From Isoetes taiwanensis (lineage: Eukaryota; Streptophyta; Lycopodiopsida; Isoetales; Isoetaceae): a stretch of 64,000 bases of DNA. The translations under genes were made by a program, and so were the position numbers. Under the pieces are notes generated by a model. The model saw only the letters and a program-made list of their open reading frames with translations, ran no database searches and was not told the DNA's origin. The stretch spans positions 10,487,525-10,551,524 of the forward strand of contig JAJEKV010000017.1 in the NCBI GenBank assembly GCA_021234155.1, written 5' to 3'. Positions 46,638-57,005 of this stretch are shown piece after piece. Within the stretch, counting starts at the first letter, position 1, and the number at the start of each line of letters is the position of its first letter.

Positions 46638-47200
46638 CCGAAAAAACCTGATGACGGGGGAAAACCTCCCAGAGGTAATGAACATGGAGTGAAAGAAAGA
46701 GCTAGCAAGGGATCTTTTATATATAATCCGGCATAATCTCGAATGTTATCTGTTCCCGTACGTGAACCAAATAATATGATGCAAGCAAAAGTTCCTAAAC
46801 TCATAAAGATATAAAACAATGTGTAAGTTAACATGCTTGCATATCCGTTTGAGTTTCCAGCAATTATTCCAATCATAAGATATCCAATTTGACTTATTGG
46901 AGAATATGCAAGCATGCGTTTCATGCTCGTTTGAGTGATCGCAATCAAATTGCCTAATATCATACTAAGAATAGCTAATATCTCTAAAAGGAAATGCCAT
47001 TCATTCGATGAGAAGGAAAAAATAATATTGAAGATTCGAGTAGCTAAAGCTAGAGCGGCTACTTTCGGCAAAGAAAAGAAGAGCAACAACTGGGGTTGGG
47101 GAGTCAGAGTCGAAAAAAGGATCATTATTCACTCTTTCCTCTCATTCAGAACCGTGCATGAGACTCTCATTTCACACGGCTCCTAAGTAATAAAAAAGGA
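46638..47200 (-). pseudogene. ndhB: Plastid ndhB fragment, array copy 5
   Basis: Same segment as array copy 1. It is intact from the start of the [16 protein letters not shown] segment to GFFG; a change at about 47065-47080 disrupts the first codons of the exon. Confidence 0.9.
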
Positions 47201-47432
47201 ATTATGTTTTTTTTACTTATTACCCTCCTCGCGTATGTATAAGATGTAATAATTTATAGATTTGTACAAAGAATTACTAATCTTTAACTTTTCGAGGAAT
47301 CCTTCATCGATGGTTTTGTGCGAACAGGTATTATCATCCACTTCTCTATTGACCTTTCCCATTGTTTTAACACCCTTTCTTTTGTCTTGCGGAATTGTTT
47401 TATTGACCTTTCCCATTGTTTTAACACCCTTT

Positions 47433-47667
47433 CTGCATGACTGTATATATTTGGGTGTTTCTGCATTTTATATGTTAGGGGCGGTTTGTCGGCCGGTGAT
47501 TCTTTGCCACGGTTTTTCCCTCGAAAACCCTTCGGGGCGGGGGTTTTTTAACCCGGGCAGTAATCCGCTTGCTGCGTTTTTGTATTGGGTCCCATAGACC
47601 GATTGGTCTCCGTGGACGATAAAAGTACCTTCCTTCCTTCCTTCCTTCCTTCCTTCCTTCCTTCCTT
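47433..47667. repeat. Extra block in long array unit, third copy
   Basis: Same block as at 42889-43113. The segment GTCAGCAGGCTGATTGCTGC of the first copy is replaced here by a shorter GC-rich sequence; the rest is nearly identical, with a longer CTTC tail. Confidence 0.7.
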
Positions 47668-47894
47668 TCTTTTGTCTTCTTGGAATTGTTTTGTTTCCGA
47701 CCAAAGAAATACATGAAATTCATTTTCAAGCCAGCTGGACTTGTGGATCTGTCATTTTAGTTAGATTCAAAAAGCATATTTGCGGGTAGAAAATAATATA
47801 AAATGCTATTTTTTTGAAGCAAACATACTTAATGCAATTGCAATATAATAGTATGAATGCACATGTGGCGTGCACCAAATTATCTTTTATGTGT

Positions 47895-48456
47895 TCAAAA
47901 AAAACGATGGCGGGAAAAACCTCCCAGAGGTAATGAACATGGAGTGAAAGAAAGAGCTAGCAAGGGATCTTTTATATATAATCCGGCATAATCTCGAATG
48001 TTATCTGTTCCCGTACGTGAACCAAATAATATGATGCAAGCAAAAGTTCCTAAACTCATAAAGATATAAAACAGTGTGTAAGTTAACATGCTTGCATATC
48101 CGTTTGAGTTTCCAAAGAATTATTCCAATCATAAGATATCCAATTTGACTTATTGGAGAATATGCAAGCATGCGTTTCATGCTCGTTTGAGTGATCGCAA
48201 TCAAATTGCCTAATATCATACTAAGAATAGCTAATATCTCTAAAAGGAAATGCCATTCATTCGATGAGAAGGAAAAAATAATATTGAAGATTCGAGTAGC
48301 TAAAGCTAGAGCTACTACTTTTCAAAGCGAAGAGAAGAGCAACAACTGGGGTTGGGGAGTCAGAGTCGAAAAAAGGATCATTATTCACTCTTTCCTCTCA
48401 TTCAGAACCGTGCATGAGACTCTCATTTCACACGGCTCCTAAGTAATAAAAAAGGA
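47895..48456 (-). pseudogene. ndhB: Plastid ndhB fragment, array copy 6
   Basis: Same segment as array copy 1, with a local change at 48112-48118 (CCAGCAATT replaced by CCAAAGAATT), which shifts the frame, and another at 48310-48330. Confidence 0.9.
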
Positions 48457-48913
48457 ATTATGTTTTTTTTACTTATTACCCTCCTCGCGTATGTATAAGA
48501 TGTAATAATTTATAGATTTGTACAAAGAATTACTAATCTTTAACTTTTCGAGGAATCCTTCATCGATGGTTTTGTGCGAACAGGTATTATCATCCACTTC
48601 TCTATTGACCTTTCCCATTGTTTTAACACCCTTTCTTTTGTCTTGCGGAATTGTTTTATTGACCTTTCCCATTGTTTTAACATCCTTTCTTTTGTCTTGC
48701 GGAATTGTTTTGCTTCCAGCCAGCAAATACATGAAATTCATTTTCAAGCCAACTGGACTTGTGGATCTGTCATTTTAAGTTAGATTCAAAAAGCATATTT
48801 GCGGTGTAGAAAATAATATAAAATGCTATTTTTTTGAAGCAAACATACTTAATGCAATTGCAATATAATAGTATGAATGCACATGTGGCGTGCACCAAAT
48901 TATCTTTTATGTG

Positions 48914-49665
48914 GGTTTTCAATTTTTCTGGTAGGTTAAAAACTTGTACAAGATAGAAGCTTCAAAGGCATCTAGATAGGTTCTAGGTTGCAGAAAACCA
49001 ACTTATGCATTCATGCCATGCCAGAGAGCTTATTGCACTCTAAAAATAATCATTTTGGTTGGGAAAGATCATAGATTAATCCACAGATAAACCGGCTAGC
49101 TTTAACTGTGTCTTTTAATTCTAACAATATATATTATGTTAATTTTTGTCATGACATCAAGAACCATGTATATAAATTAGAGCTGTGTAGTACTCAAGGC
49201 AAAGTAGTGTTGATTGTTGATTAATTTCTTAATGGAAAACCTTTATCAGGTCCATACAATTATATTGCCGCCCAAAAATTCTTAATAATATAATTTTAGT
49301 CATCAACCTTTTGTGCTAAGGAATGTGAAGTTTGTACATAGATGTTCAAAACCACTTTACAAGTTTATCAACTTCTGCCCACAATAGCAGGTTTCGTTTT
49401 CTATGGTTTTATAACATATATATATGAACATAAATGATTTAGATACCAGGTTTTCAACTTTTCAACTAATAAGACTAAAATGTCATTCAAATATATTGTG
49501 AAGTTTTCTTTCCCTCTTTTTTCAAAGCTTTTGTAAACATAGCTCTTTCTCTACAAGATTGTAACACAGATGAGAAATACAAAATAATGAAAATGACAAT
49601 ATATATGAATTGGCATCCTTTAAAAGGTGTCAACAAAATAAAAATCAAGCAGACATACCCTCAGC
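48914..49665. other. No gene recognised
   Basis: AT-rich sequence between the end of the ndhB array and the right-end signature of capture element copy 2. No coding sequence or repeat was recognised. Confidence 0.5.
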
Positions 49666-49802
49666 TCACAGAAGGGCAACCCTCCGTGCGCAGCACCTTG
49701 TTATTCTAGCACACCCTAATTAGCACACATTAGTACTTTATACTACCACAATTTCATAATACACGTATTAGCATACTAGCACACGCTCCATACAAAGCAA
49801 TA

Positions 49803-52800
49803 TGTAGCATAATAACAGGGGGTTTTCTTTGTGTTTTTGTACGCTTTTCACAAAGGTTTTCTTAAGATTTCATGGTGTATTCGAATGGATGTACTAATGC
49901 GTACATCTAGAGTGCACCATTTCTTAGTCGTTCATCTAGAGTGCACCATTTCTTAGTCGTTGATTTAGCTTTTTTTTTTCAATGGTCCAACATCCAAGGG
50001 CTCACAACAAAAGCCCTCTTTTTATTTTAGGAGCTGAACATGCAAGCCTTGTGGATAGCATTTTAGGGCACGAAACAGGGCTTGCAAATCTGCAACAACA
50101 GGGATTAGCAAGATAAGATTACAGGCTGTGAATATGCTAATCCGACAGAATGGAGAAGGTCTCTAGGTTTAGAATGGAGAAGGTCTCTAGGTTTTGTTAG
50201 GCTGAGCTATGCTTCTATTTGCTTGTGCTACCGGACCGTGGATAAATCAACTTCTAGAACTGGCCTCTATAGCTAACGTTCTCTATGTTCTAAAAGATAT
50301 TGCAGGGCAGTTCCAGAGGAGAGCAGATGCTTTCTGGTTTTGTGCAGCTACAGGCTACAGATAATTCATGGGAGCTGGTTCATCGGTGCTTGGTTCCTCG
50401 GTGGAGCCTGTGGTTTTAGGCCTCTCCGGTTTTTTTCTTAGATGGTAGGTTCTTGGGGTTCAGGCAAAGCAGATCGTTGGTTTTTATGTTAGCATTCAGT
50501 TTTTTCTTCAGCGTTTGAGATTAAAGCTCTGAAGTTTAAGCTGGAAAAAGGCTTACATTGGTTGCATGCTTTGTGGAAGTAAAATTTGCTTTATTCTGGC
50601 AGTAAATGAAAGAAGCTCTGTGTAAATGACATTTGAAGCATGGGAACGAAATTGGAAGCATGTATTCAGCAGGTCCTATGCCTCGTTGTGTTGGCACAGA
50701 GCCTTACAGAGCAAACCGTGGAGACATTTGCAGGTAGAAAGCGTGGAATGTAGGCAATGCTTCCTCCCTCTGTTCCGGCAAAGCTTCAAATACTTTATTA
50801 ACAGTGGTTCGGTTCGGCCCTTCAAAAGATACCTGCGTTTATGGTAGATGTGAGGGTAAAAAAGGGAAGAAATTTGCATTCACGCCTGCAAAAACCATCA
50901 CTTCAGACAGACCCTTTGGTTTCCTGGTGCTAAGGCGTCACAATGGCTTGATAGAACCTTCATTGGCGACTATTGCCCCCTTGCTCTTGGTAAGCTGCTT
51001 GAATATTTGCAATTTTTTGTCGATTCTTTAGATCGAATCTTGCAAAGACGACAGAAATCATCTAGCCCTACAATGAAGTGTTTAATATTGAAAGATTTAG
51101 AGAATGTGGGGTCATCCATCGGAGATGGGCTATGCTTCTTGTTCTTGGTGCCTTGTCTGTGGAGACTTTTCACTGGTGTAAATGGTAGGATACGGGAAAG
51201 TTGTGTTACCTTCCAATTATTCTTATTGAAGTTTCTGCTGATAACATTTTTTATCGGCAGGTAAAACTAGCATGGCGTCTATAACTTCCTTTTGTTCCAT
51301 TTTCCAGTTTGCATTAATAACAAGGACATCCGAGAGTTTGCATGCAGACAGCTAGGCTGTCTTGTTGCAAGCTAAGAGTTTTGCTTGACGACCGGACTTT
51401 GCGGTTTCGGGGACTGGTTCGGTTCGAGTTCGAGTTCAGGGTTGCGGGTTCGGGGAATTCTTGAATGGTGAGAAGAATACAATCCATATCTTGAATTATC
51501 TTAATGTTTCTCCCATCATTCGAGGAAGAGCACTAAAAACAAATGCATGAAAGATTATCGGTACCAGAATCGGCCACTTTCGAGATGTTTAAATAGTTTG
51601 AGTGCTTTGCTATTCCATCCTCCATATTGTTGACACGCAAAGGTGCGATCTGGGGGGAAGGAGTCATCTAGAAAACGTCGGCGGATACAATTATCTTTGA
51701 ACGATATTGGTTTTGTAAGATTCATAACGGTTATGTGTCCTTTTTGGCACTCTTGCACTAACATGGGCTAGAAAACCTCTGTCAGTCTTAGTCCAACAGA
51801 AGCAAAGCTTAACTCTACAACTGTGCATCTCTGCATTGTAGTCTTTGAATGTCCTGCTTGTTATAAGTCTTTCTTTCATTTTGGGGACAGAATAGGCCGT
51901 TGCTGAATTTGGAGCCATAACACATGGTATAAGTTCGGAAAGGAGAATCTTTGTTATGGATTACTTCAGGTATATTCTTGAAGAAGCCAATAGATTTAAG
52001 AAAGATGGTTGCATATGCATGCACTGTGTGAATCATTTGCGTAATGCAGTATCATATCCTTAGTACCATATCCTTAGTATCATATCTTTGTGAGTGCTGG
52101 TTTCAGCTGGTCTTGGAATACAAGGCTCTCCGCACTTTGTTTTTGGCAGTGAATACATCGAGCGACATTCCGAAGATATCAAATATGTAGCATATTCTGC
52201 CAAATCATCAGTTAAAGTGTTCTTTGATACTTGAATGAACCATTCACAAATGTTCAATCGATTGGAAACATATCGAGGTAATGAAAAAAGATTATATTGT
52301 GCGCAAGAGTTATTATCTAGATATTGAACCATTCAATATTCTTGTAACATATGCTATGCTTGAAACAGATGCTTGAAGTCTTTATTTTCCTCTTGAAGTC
52401 TTTATTTTTCTGTTTGCCTTCAAATCTTTTGATAACATAAATTATTAATAATCTCCAACAACTCTAATTATACTTCCCCCTTAATAATAGAACTCATATT
52501 TTTAGTTCTATTCACGTTTATGATCAACTCACTCAAGTGTCATGTAACGTTTGTTTTTGGCCCCGAAGGGGCAAAAAAAAATTTTAACCTATAACACAAA
52601 TCATTACATTACACGCATTAAAATTAAATTCCCCCTTAAACCCCCTTTTGTTTGGGTGCATATTCACACGGGGGGTGACTCCAGGCAACGAGAGCTGTTG
52701 GATAGGCATATTCACCCCTTATTCCTTAATCTACACCGTACACAAAGTTCCTCGTTTGTGGGGTATGGATGTACAGAATTTGTTATACTGTATAACAAGA

Positions 52801-52987
52801 TTTGCAAAATACTATAAGATTTCAAGCAATATACTATATGGTGTTGATTTTATACATGCAAAACATAATTATAAGGGCTCTCGCTGCCCTATGTCACCCC
52901 CTGTGTGAATATGCACCCAAACAAAAGGGGGTTTAAGGGGGAATTTAATTTTAATGCGTGTAATGTAATGGTTTGTGTTATAGGTTA
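49803..52987 (+). mobile_element. Non-coding element with conserved ends, copy B (most complete)
   Basis: The head TGTAGCATAATAACAGGGGG starts at 49803, with the TCTAGAGTGCACC motif at about 49905 (doubled). The tail has a GGCCCCGAAGGGGC hairpin (52559-52572) followed by a 403-bp fold-back. The ends match 9486-11570 and 1-2315, while the interiors differ in length (about 2.8 kb here). The interior includes GC-richer text with short open frames (for example 50626-50847), but no protein family was recognised. No target duplication was identified. Confidence 0.55.
52585..52987. repeat. Fold-back stem-loop, copy B
   Basis: The arms of about 110 bp are nearly perfect inverted copies: TAACCTATAACACAAA starts the left arm at 52585, and its complement ends the right arm at 52987. 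Both arms include AACCCCC and TTTGTTTGGGTGCATATTC. The loop of about 180 bp is AT-rich. It is the reverse orientation of the stem-loop at 11196-11570. Confidence 0.92.
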
Positions 52988-53335
52988 TATAGTATAGTAT
53001 AGCATACTAGCACATAAATGTCCATAAATGACATAAATGTATTAAGAAAATCATGGTTCCATTATATTTTTTCACTAGATCCATACAGTTTTTTATGCTT
53101 TATATGCACACACATCGCCTAACAATATTTTTGATTAAATTTATACTTAGTATAATCATTGGTTTGACGACCTTCTACTAGTCTAGACACATAGATACAT
53201 TTTAATCCATACGCGTTGGCCTTAGATAAATTCGAAATTTGAAATTTAAAAAAGAGGGGGAGGGGGGATTTTGTACATACCTTTGAAAAAAAAAGAGATT
53301 TAGGACAATGTCCTAAAGGTTCAAACTATATCATT

Positions 53336-53366
53336 TGGCTGGCTGGCCGGCTGGCCGGCTGGCTCC
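53336..53366. repeat. GGCTGGCC minisatellite
   Basis: Four to five head-to-tail units of GGCTGGCC/GGCT; short and GC-rich in an AT-rich setting. Confidence 0.9.
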
Positions 53367-53489
53367 AGTTCCCACAGGGCTCTAAGTGATGGAATATGTA
53401 GAAGCACCTCCTGCACACGCATAAAAAGAGAAATTGGGGGTGTATAAATAATCGTCAAATTATATATTAACATTAATTTTATACTTGTT

Positions 53490-53648
53490 TTTTCAACGTA
53501 TTTTTTTGCCCCGCTTTTTTTCTATACCCCACCATTTTTTCCCGCCCATGCTTGAAATTTAAAATTTGGTACATAAACTTTTTTTTTCTATACCCCGCCA
53601 TTTTTTCCCGCCTACGCCTATGCTTGAAATTTAAAATTTGGTACATAC
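53490..53648. repeat. Tandem duplication in a probable intron
   Basis: A segment of about 80 bp containing CTATACCCC.CCATTTTTTC and GCTTGAAATTTAAAATTTGG occurs twice. It includes a GGTACATA sequence that, on the minus strand, resembles the splice donor of the adjacent exon. A third partial form lies near 53225-53280. Confidence 0.8.
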
Positions 53649-54780
53649 CTTTGAGATGAAGATCTTTGTACCACTTGAACTCTTTGTTTCCGGAAGAAGA
53701 TGCCAGAGCCATCCACACCACCAAATCTTTGTTATTCTCGCCTGTTTCTCCTTCGTTAGCATAGATTGGCTTCTCCAAAAGCATTGCAGGCACTCAATCC
53801 TTGGCCATAGCTAAAGCTTCAGAAGGAAAGAGGCTACGATCATGAAGCAATGAAGAGAAGGGAGATTCTGCTGGGCACGTCAATGGGAGCAAAGAAAGGA
53901 AAAACGCAGCTTCAAATTCGATCGATGATCGATGTCTTTGCCGGTTTAGGCCGGATCGAAATCTGCGGGCGGCGATGCGGGTGGGGTCGGATTCTTGGGG
54001 GCGTAATATGCGGGCCATGTACCGGATAGCTCCATAGCTGGAAGCTCCACTACCCAGCTCACCGCCTCCCTCCTTCCGACCTTCATACCTAAGGTCCCAA
54101 GCCCAATCACGACTCCGTGAACCACTCTTGGCTCCGGAAAATGCCATACTCATAACTCCGATTGTGAGAAGTGATGGGAGCCAGCCCAGAACATGGCGGT
54201 GTAATTGGGTGGCCTTGAGTTGCGCGTTAAGCTGACCGGACTTGAGGTGTGCTTTAATCCAAGGATCAAGCTCTGCGAATAGAGCTAGCACCTCCACTTT
54301 CTGGCCTGCATCTCTGTCCAATTTTTTTCCGTCGCCATCTTCCCCTGTGCTTTTCTGTGACTCTGCCAAAACAGAGCTCCAGGACATGGGCCACCATTTG
54401 AGCTCCATGCTCCTCCAACAAGGCTTGAACCCGGTATTTTGAACCCGGTTTGAATTCTCTTGCTTGTTTCTGGCATTTTGGTTGTAGAATTTTGAACTGG
54501 CTTTTTATGGGCGAGCCATAGACAGCCGAAGACTGCAGGCGAATGTAGCCTTTATGGGCTTTTCGTAGACAAGAGGAGGCGGCCTGACCTGATAAACTCT
54601 GAGCCATGTTCTGGCAGGCACTGACAAAACGGTGCTTTTTTTCACACTGAAACAGAGGCAAAGGGGCAGATAGGGGCTTGTGGGGGGCCTTTGCCGGAAT
54701 GGGCAGTCTTCTTTTTTCTTCCCTTTGCCTAGGAACTTCCCCAGTTAGCTCCAATTGCCACCTCTCGGTTCCTAACAGTT
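53649..54780 (-). CDS. Unknown minus-strand gene, probable first exon(s)
   Basis: This block is clearly richer in G and C than its surroundings. On the minus strand an open stretch from about 53784 (MLLEKPIYANEGETGENNKD) ends at a good splice donor (CTCAAAG|GTATGTACC) at 53649. Upstream, two long frames overlap in different phases (54408-53794 with WLPSLLTIGVMSMAFSGA, and 54754-54266). They cannot both be coding and may be leader sequence. I do not recognise the protein. The boundaries given mark the region rather than a precise coding sequence. Confidence 0.3.
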
Positions 54781-55189
54781 AAGCTTGCCGTGAAGAAAAT
54801 TGTCGTGAAGAACGAGGGGCGGAGGTGTAGAAATGGCTTCCCTATCAATGGCGTCGTAAATGGAGCTTCCACAAGCGGTTACGCCTCGAGGTGCGAGAGG
54901 TCATCTCGATCACGGGGATTTAGCCGCATTGCCGGATCGATGCGCCTTCCTTTGCTTTACAAGGGGTGATGTGGGAAGAAGATCTGGGTCGGGATGAGTA
55001 ACAGTAACACAGTGTTATCCATGATTATTATTTGGAAATAGAGAAGGGGAGATAACTCAGGAATAGAGAAGGGGAGATAACAGGGGAAGAAAAAAAAAGG
55101 CATTCCCAAAATTTGTGGCAACGTTGAATGCTGTCGTTGAAGCTTGAGAATGGCACACCCACAGAGATAAAATTGATTCGTATCATTCT

Positions 55190-55640
55190 CGACTACCGAG
55201 TCGAGAACTAATTATATTTTAGTCATTAGTTTAATGTAATTAATTTAAATTAATTATTAATTATATTTAATATTAATTATTTTCTTAATCTCCGGGGGGT
55301 CTATCCCCTTTAGTTATTGTTGGCTTCCCTCTCCCCCTAAAGCTTTCATCTATTCCCCAACTCTTCCCACTCTACCCACTTCCCCTTCCCCTTCCCCCTC
55401 TTCTCACTCCCACTCCTCACGCACTCTTTCCCCTTGCCCCCAACTCCCTTCCCCCTCCCCCCAACTCCTCCCCCCTTTCCAAACTTCGAGACCCACCTCC
55501 TCTCACCTCCCCTTGCCCCCACTTCTCACCCCCCTTTTCGAACTTCCTCCCTCCCCCCTTTTTCTAACTTATCCCCTTCCATTACTTCTCTCAACTTCTC
55601 CCCCAACTTCTCCCTTCCCCTTCCCCTTCCCCTGATCTAA
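55190..55640. other. Pyrimidine-rich tract
   Basis: From about 55310 to 55630 the plus strand is almost entirely C and T (CCCCTTCC, CTCCCC, ACTTCTC runs). It may be a promoter-type polypyrimidine tract or an expanded low-complexity sequence. No gene was recognised. A CTCGACTACCGAGTCGAG hairpin at about 55187-55204 resembles the palindrome of the 30640-30980 minisatellite. Confidence 0.6.
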
Positions 55641-55769
55641 CAACAATTCAATGTAAAAATTCGAGAAATTCCCAAAATTCGAGATTTGTCCCACTTTAAT
55701 TAAATACGACTTAACAACAACAATGCAAAGTCTTTGACACACATATCACACTACTTCTAAATGGAAACT

Positions 55770-55770
55770 A

Positions 55771-55810
<40 letters not shown>

Positions 55811-55811
55811 T
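55770..55811. repeat. (GATA)n microsatellite
   Basis: About ten uninterrupted ATAG/GATA tetranucleotide units. Confidence 0.98.
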
Positions 55812-55972
55812 ATTTTTTACGTCATGCCACATTGGCAGCGTCCATGAGGACATATGACGGACCCCCAGAGACTTGAACACCATCTAACGCCACCAAACAA
55901 ACAAACAAATAAACAATCTTGATGCCAAAAAGGGGATAACTAACCTACAATCCAAACTAACCTACCCCCGAC

Positions 55973-56312
55973 ATTCTAGAATGGGGCGAGCATGCATGTC
56001 TTGCATGCATGCATGCATGCGGCGCATGCCCTTTCTGGCTGGGAGTTCGCTATTTTAGGCATGGTTCTGCATCAACGTCTCATCGGCGCTTCCTCTTCTC
56101 TCAGCAGTACCTTATTCTCTTTGAATTTTTCCACGCAGGGGAGGGGCTTCTTCCTGCTTGGTTTGGCCAATTTGGCGTTTCTTTCATGCTGTGGCATGTC
56201 CTTTCTCGGCCTTGGCTCTTCTTTAGCCTTCATCCCCTCGATTCCAGTTTGTTAAGGAAGTTCTCTGGTATTCGGGCGGTTTGTTGGTTTCATGCGAGCC
56301 CCATTCTAGAAT
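55973..56312. mobile_element. Small TIR element, copy 1 (340 bp)
   Basis: The element is bounded by ATTCTAGAATGGGGC at the left and its complement GCCCCATTCTAGAAT at the right. It starts with a GCATGCATGCATG-rich stretch and ends with GGCGGTTTGTTGGTTTCATG. The first 150 bp and the last 37 bp are shared with the adjoining 666-bp copy; the middle differs. No coding capacity was found. Confidence 0.7.
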
Positions 56313-56339
56313 CCCATCGATCCGAGACATCAGATCGAC

Positions 56340-57005
56340 ATTCTAGAATGGGGCGAGCATGCATGTCTTGCATGCATGCATGCGACGCATGCCCTTTCTG
56401 GCTGGGAGTTCGCTATTTTAGGCACGGTTCTGCATCAACGTCTCATCGGCGCTTGCCTCTTCTCTCAGCAGTACCTTATTTTCTTTGAACCCACCCTCCC
56501 CCCCTTCTTTGTTTATTGTATTTATCGCCTGGCATGCGTGACCAGCCCCTCTATTTGAAGAGGTTTTTGTTTTTTGTCGCGTGGCACGCGTGATCAGCCC
56601 CTCCACTCTGGGAGGTTTGTTTTGTCTCGTTTTGTTGTGTTGGTGATGTGCAGGTACAGGTTGGCGAGCGGCATCTGTTTCGACTTCTCAATGCGTGGGT
56701 TTTTGGGAGCGATTTCTATGTCTTACGTTTGTCTAAGCCCCTTGCCGAAGGCTTATCACTAGGGTTTTTCCTCGAAAACCCGAAAGGGCGGGGGATAAGC
56801 TTTCGGCAGGTACACCAGCCACACATCTATTAGCATTGTATTTTTTGGGGTCCAAATGATATAATTGGATTTTCCCTTTATTTTTTGTGGGTAGTTCGCA
56901 TGTGTGCGGCTACCCACTGTCCACCATTGTAGAAAATCTGCTGAGATGAATGAGAAGCCTATCTACGGGCGGTTTGTTGGTTTCATGCGAGCCCCATTCT
57001 AGAAT
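56340..57005. mobile_element. Small TIR element, copy 2 (666 bp)
   Basis: Same ends and subterminal sequence as the 340-bp copy, placed 27 bp downstream in the same orientation. The longer middle contains a GC-rich hairpin (CTCGAAAACCCGAAAGGG, about 56770-56790) similar to one in the extra block of the ndhB array. The pair may be a tandem insertion or one element duplicated with internal change. Confidence 0.7.

Larger units (their letters stand above)
41745..48913. repeat. Tandem array, units about 1.02 and 1.25 kb, with plastid ndhB sequence
   Basis: The phrase TTGTGCGAACAGGTATTATC recurs at 41748, 42771, 44018, 45042, 46059, 47316 and 48572. This gives unit lengths of 1023, 1247, 1024, 1017, 1257 and 1256 bp. 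Each full unit holds a plastid ndhB fragment (minus strand), an AT-rich segment, a short internal duplication (ATTGACCTTTCCCATTG twice) and a non-plastid segment ending TTATCTTTTATGTG. Long units carry an extra block of about 230 bp. The array begins mid-unit at about 41745 and ends at 48913, exactly where the ndhB part would begin. Long stretches are identical between units. Confidence 0.95.
31174..49702 (+). mobile_element. Candidate gene-capturing, Helentron-like element, copy 2 (18.5 kb, composite)
   Basis: The start GGGTTGCCCCTAAGGGGGC with subterminal GCATATGC/GTATATGCC repeats matches 14581. The end GGGCAACCC, hairpin GTGC-GCA-GCAC (49686-49696) and CTTGTT matches 17993-18021 over about 36 bp. 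Both outer flanks are TAGCACACATTAG repeats. It encloses a SOD exon joined to a UDP-glycosyltransferase fragment, a nested Copia element and the plastid-derived ndhB array. An 18.5-kb span between short signatures could be coincidence or the sum of several events, so confidence in one element is limited. Confidence 0.35.

Noticed and set aside
42075-48456. Functional NDH gene cluster
   Set aside because: Only the intron end and part of exon 2 of ndhB are present in each unit; the start, exon 1 and C-terminus are missing and several copies carry indels.
51555-52332. Series of minus-strand open frames as a possible retroelement pol
   Set aside because: No catalytic or zinc-binding motif of any retroelement family could be found, and the frames change without a consistent protein. 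Left as interior of copy B.
53794-54754. Two overlapping long minus-strand frames as two separate proteins
   Set aside because: They overlap in different phases in GC-rich DNA where long chance frames are common; at most one can be coding, and neither was recognised.
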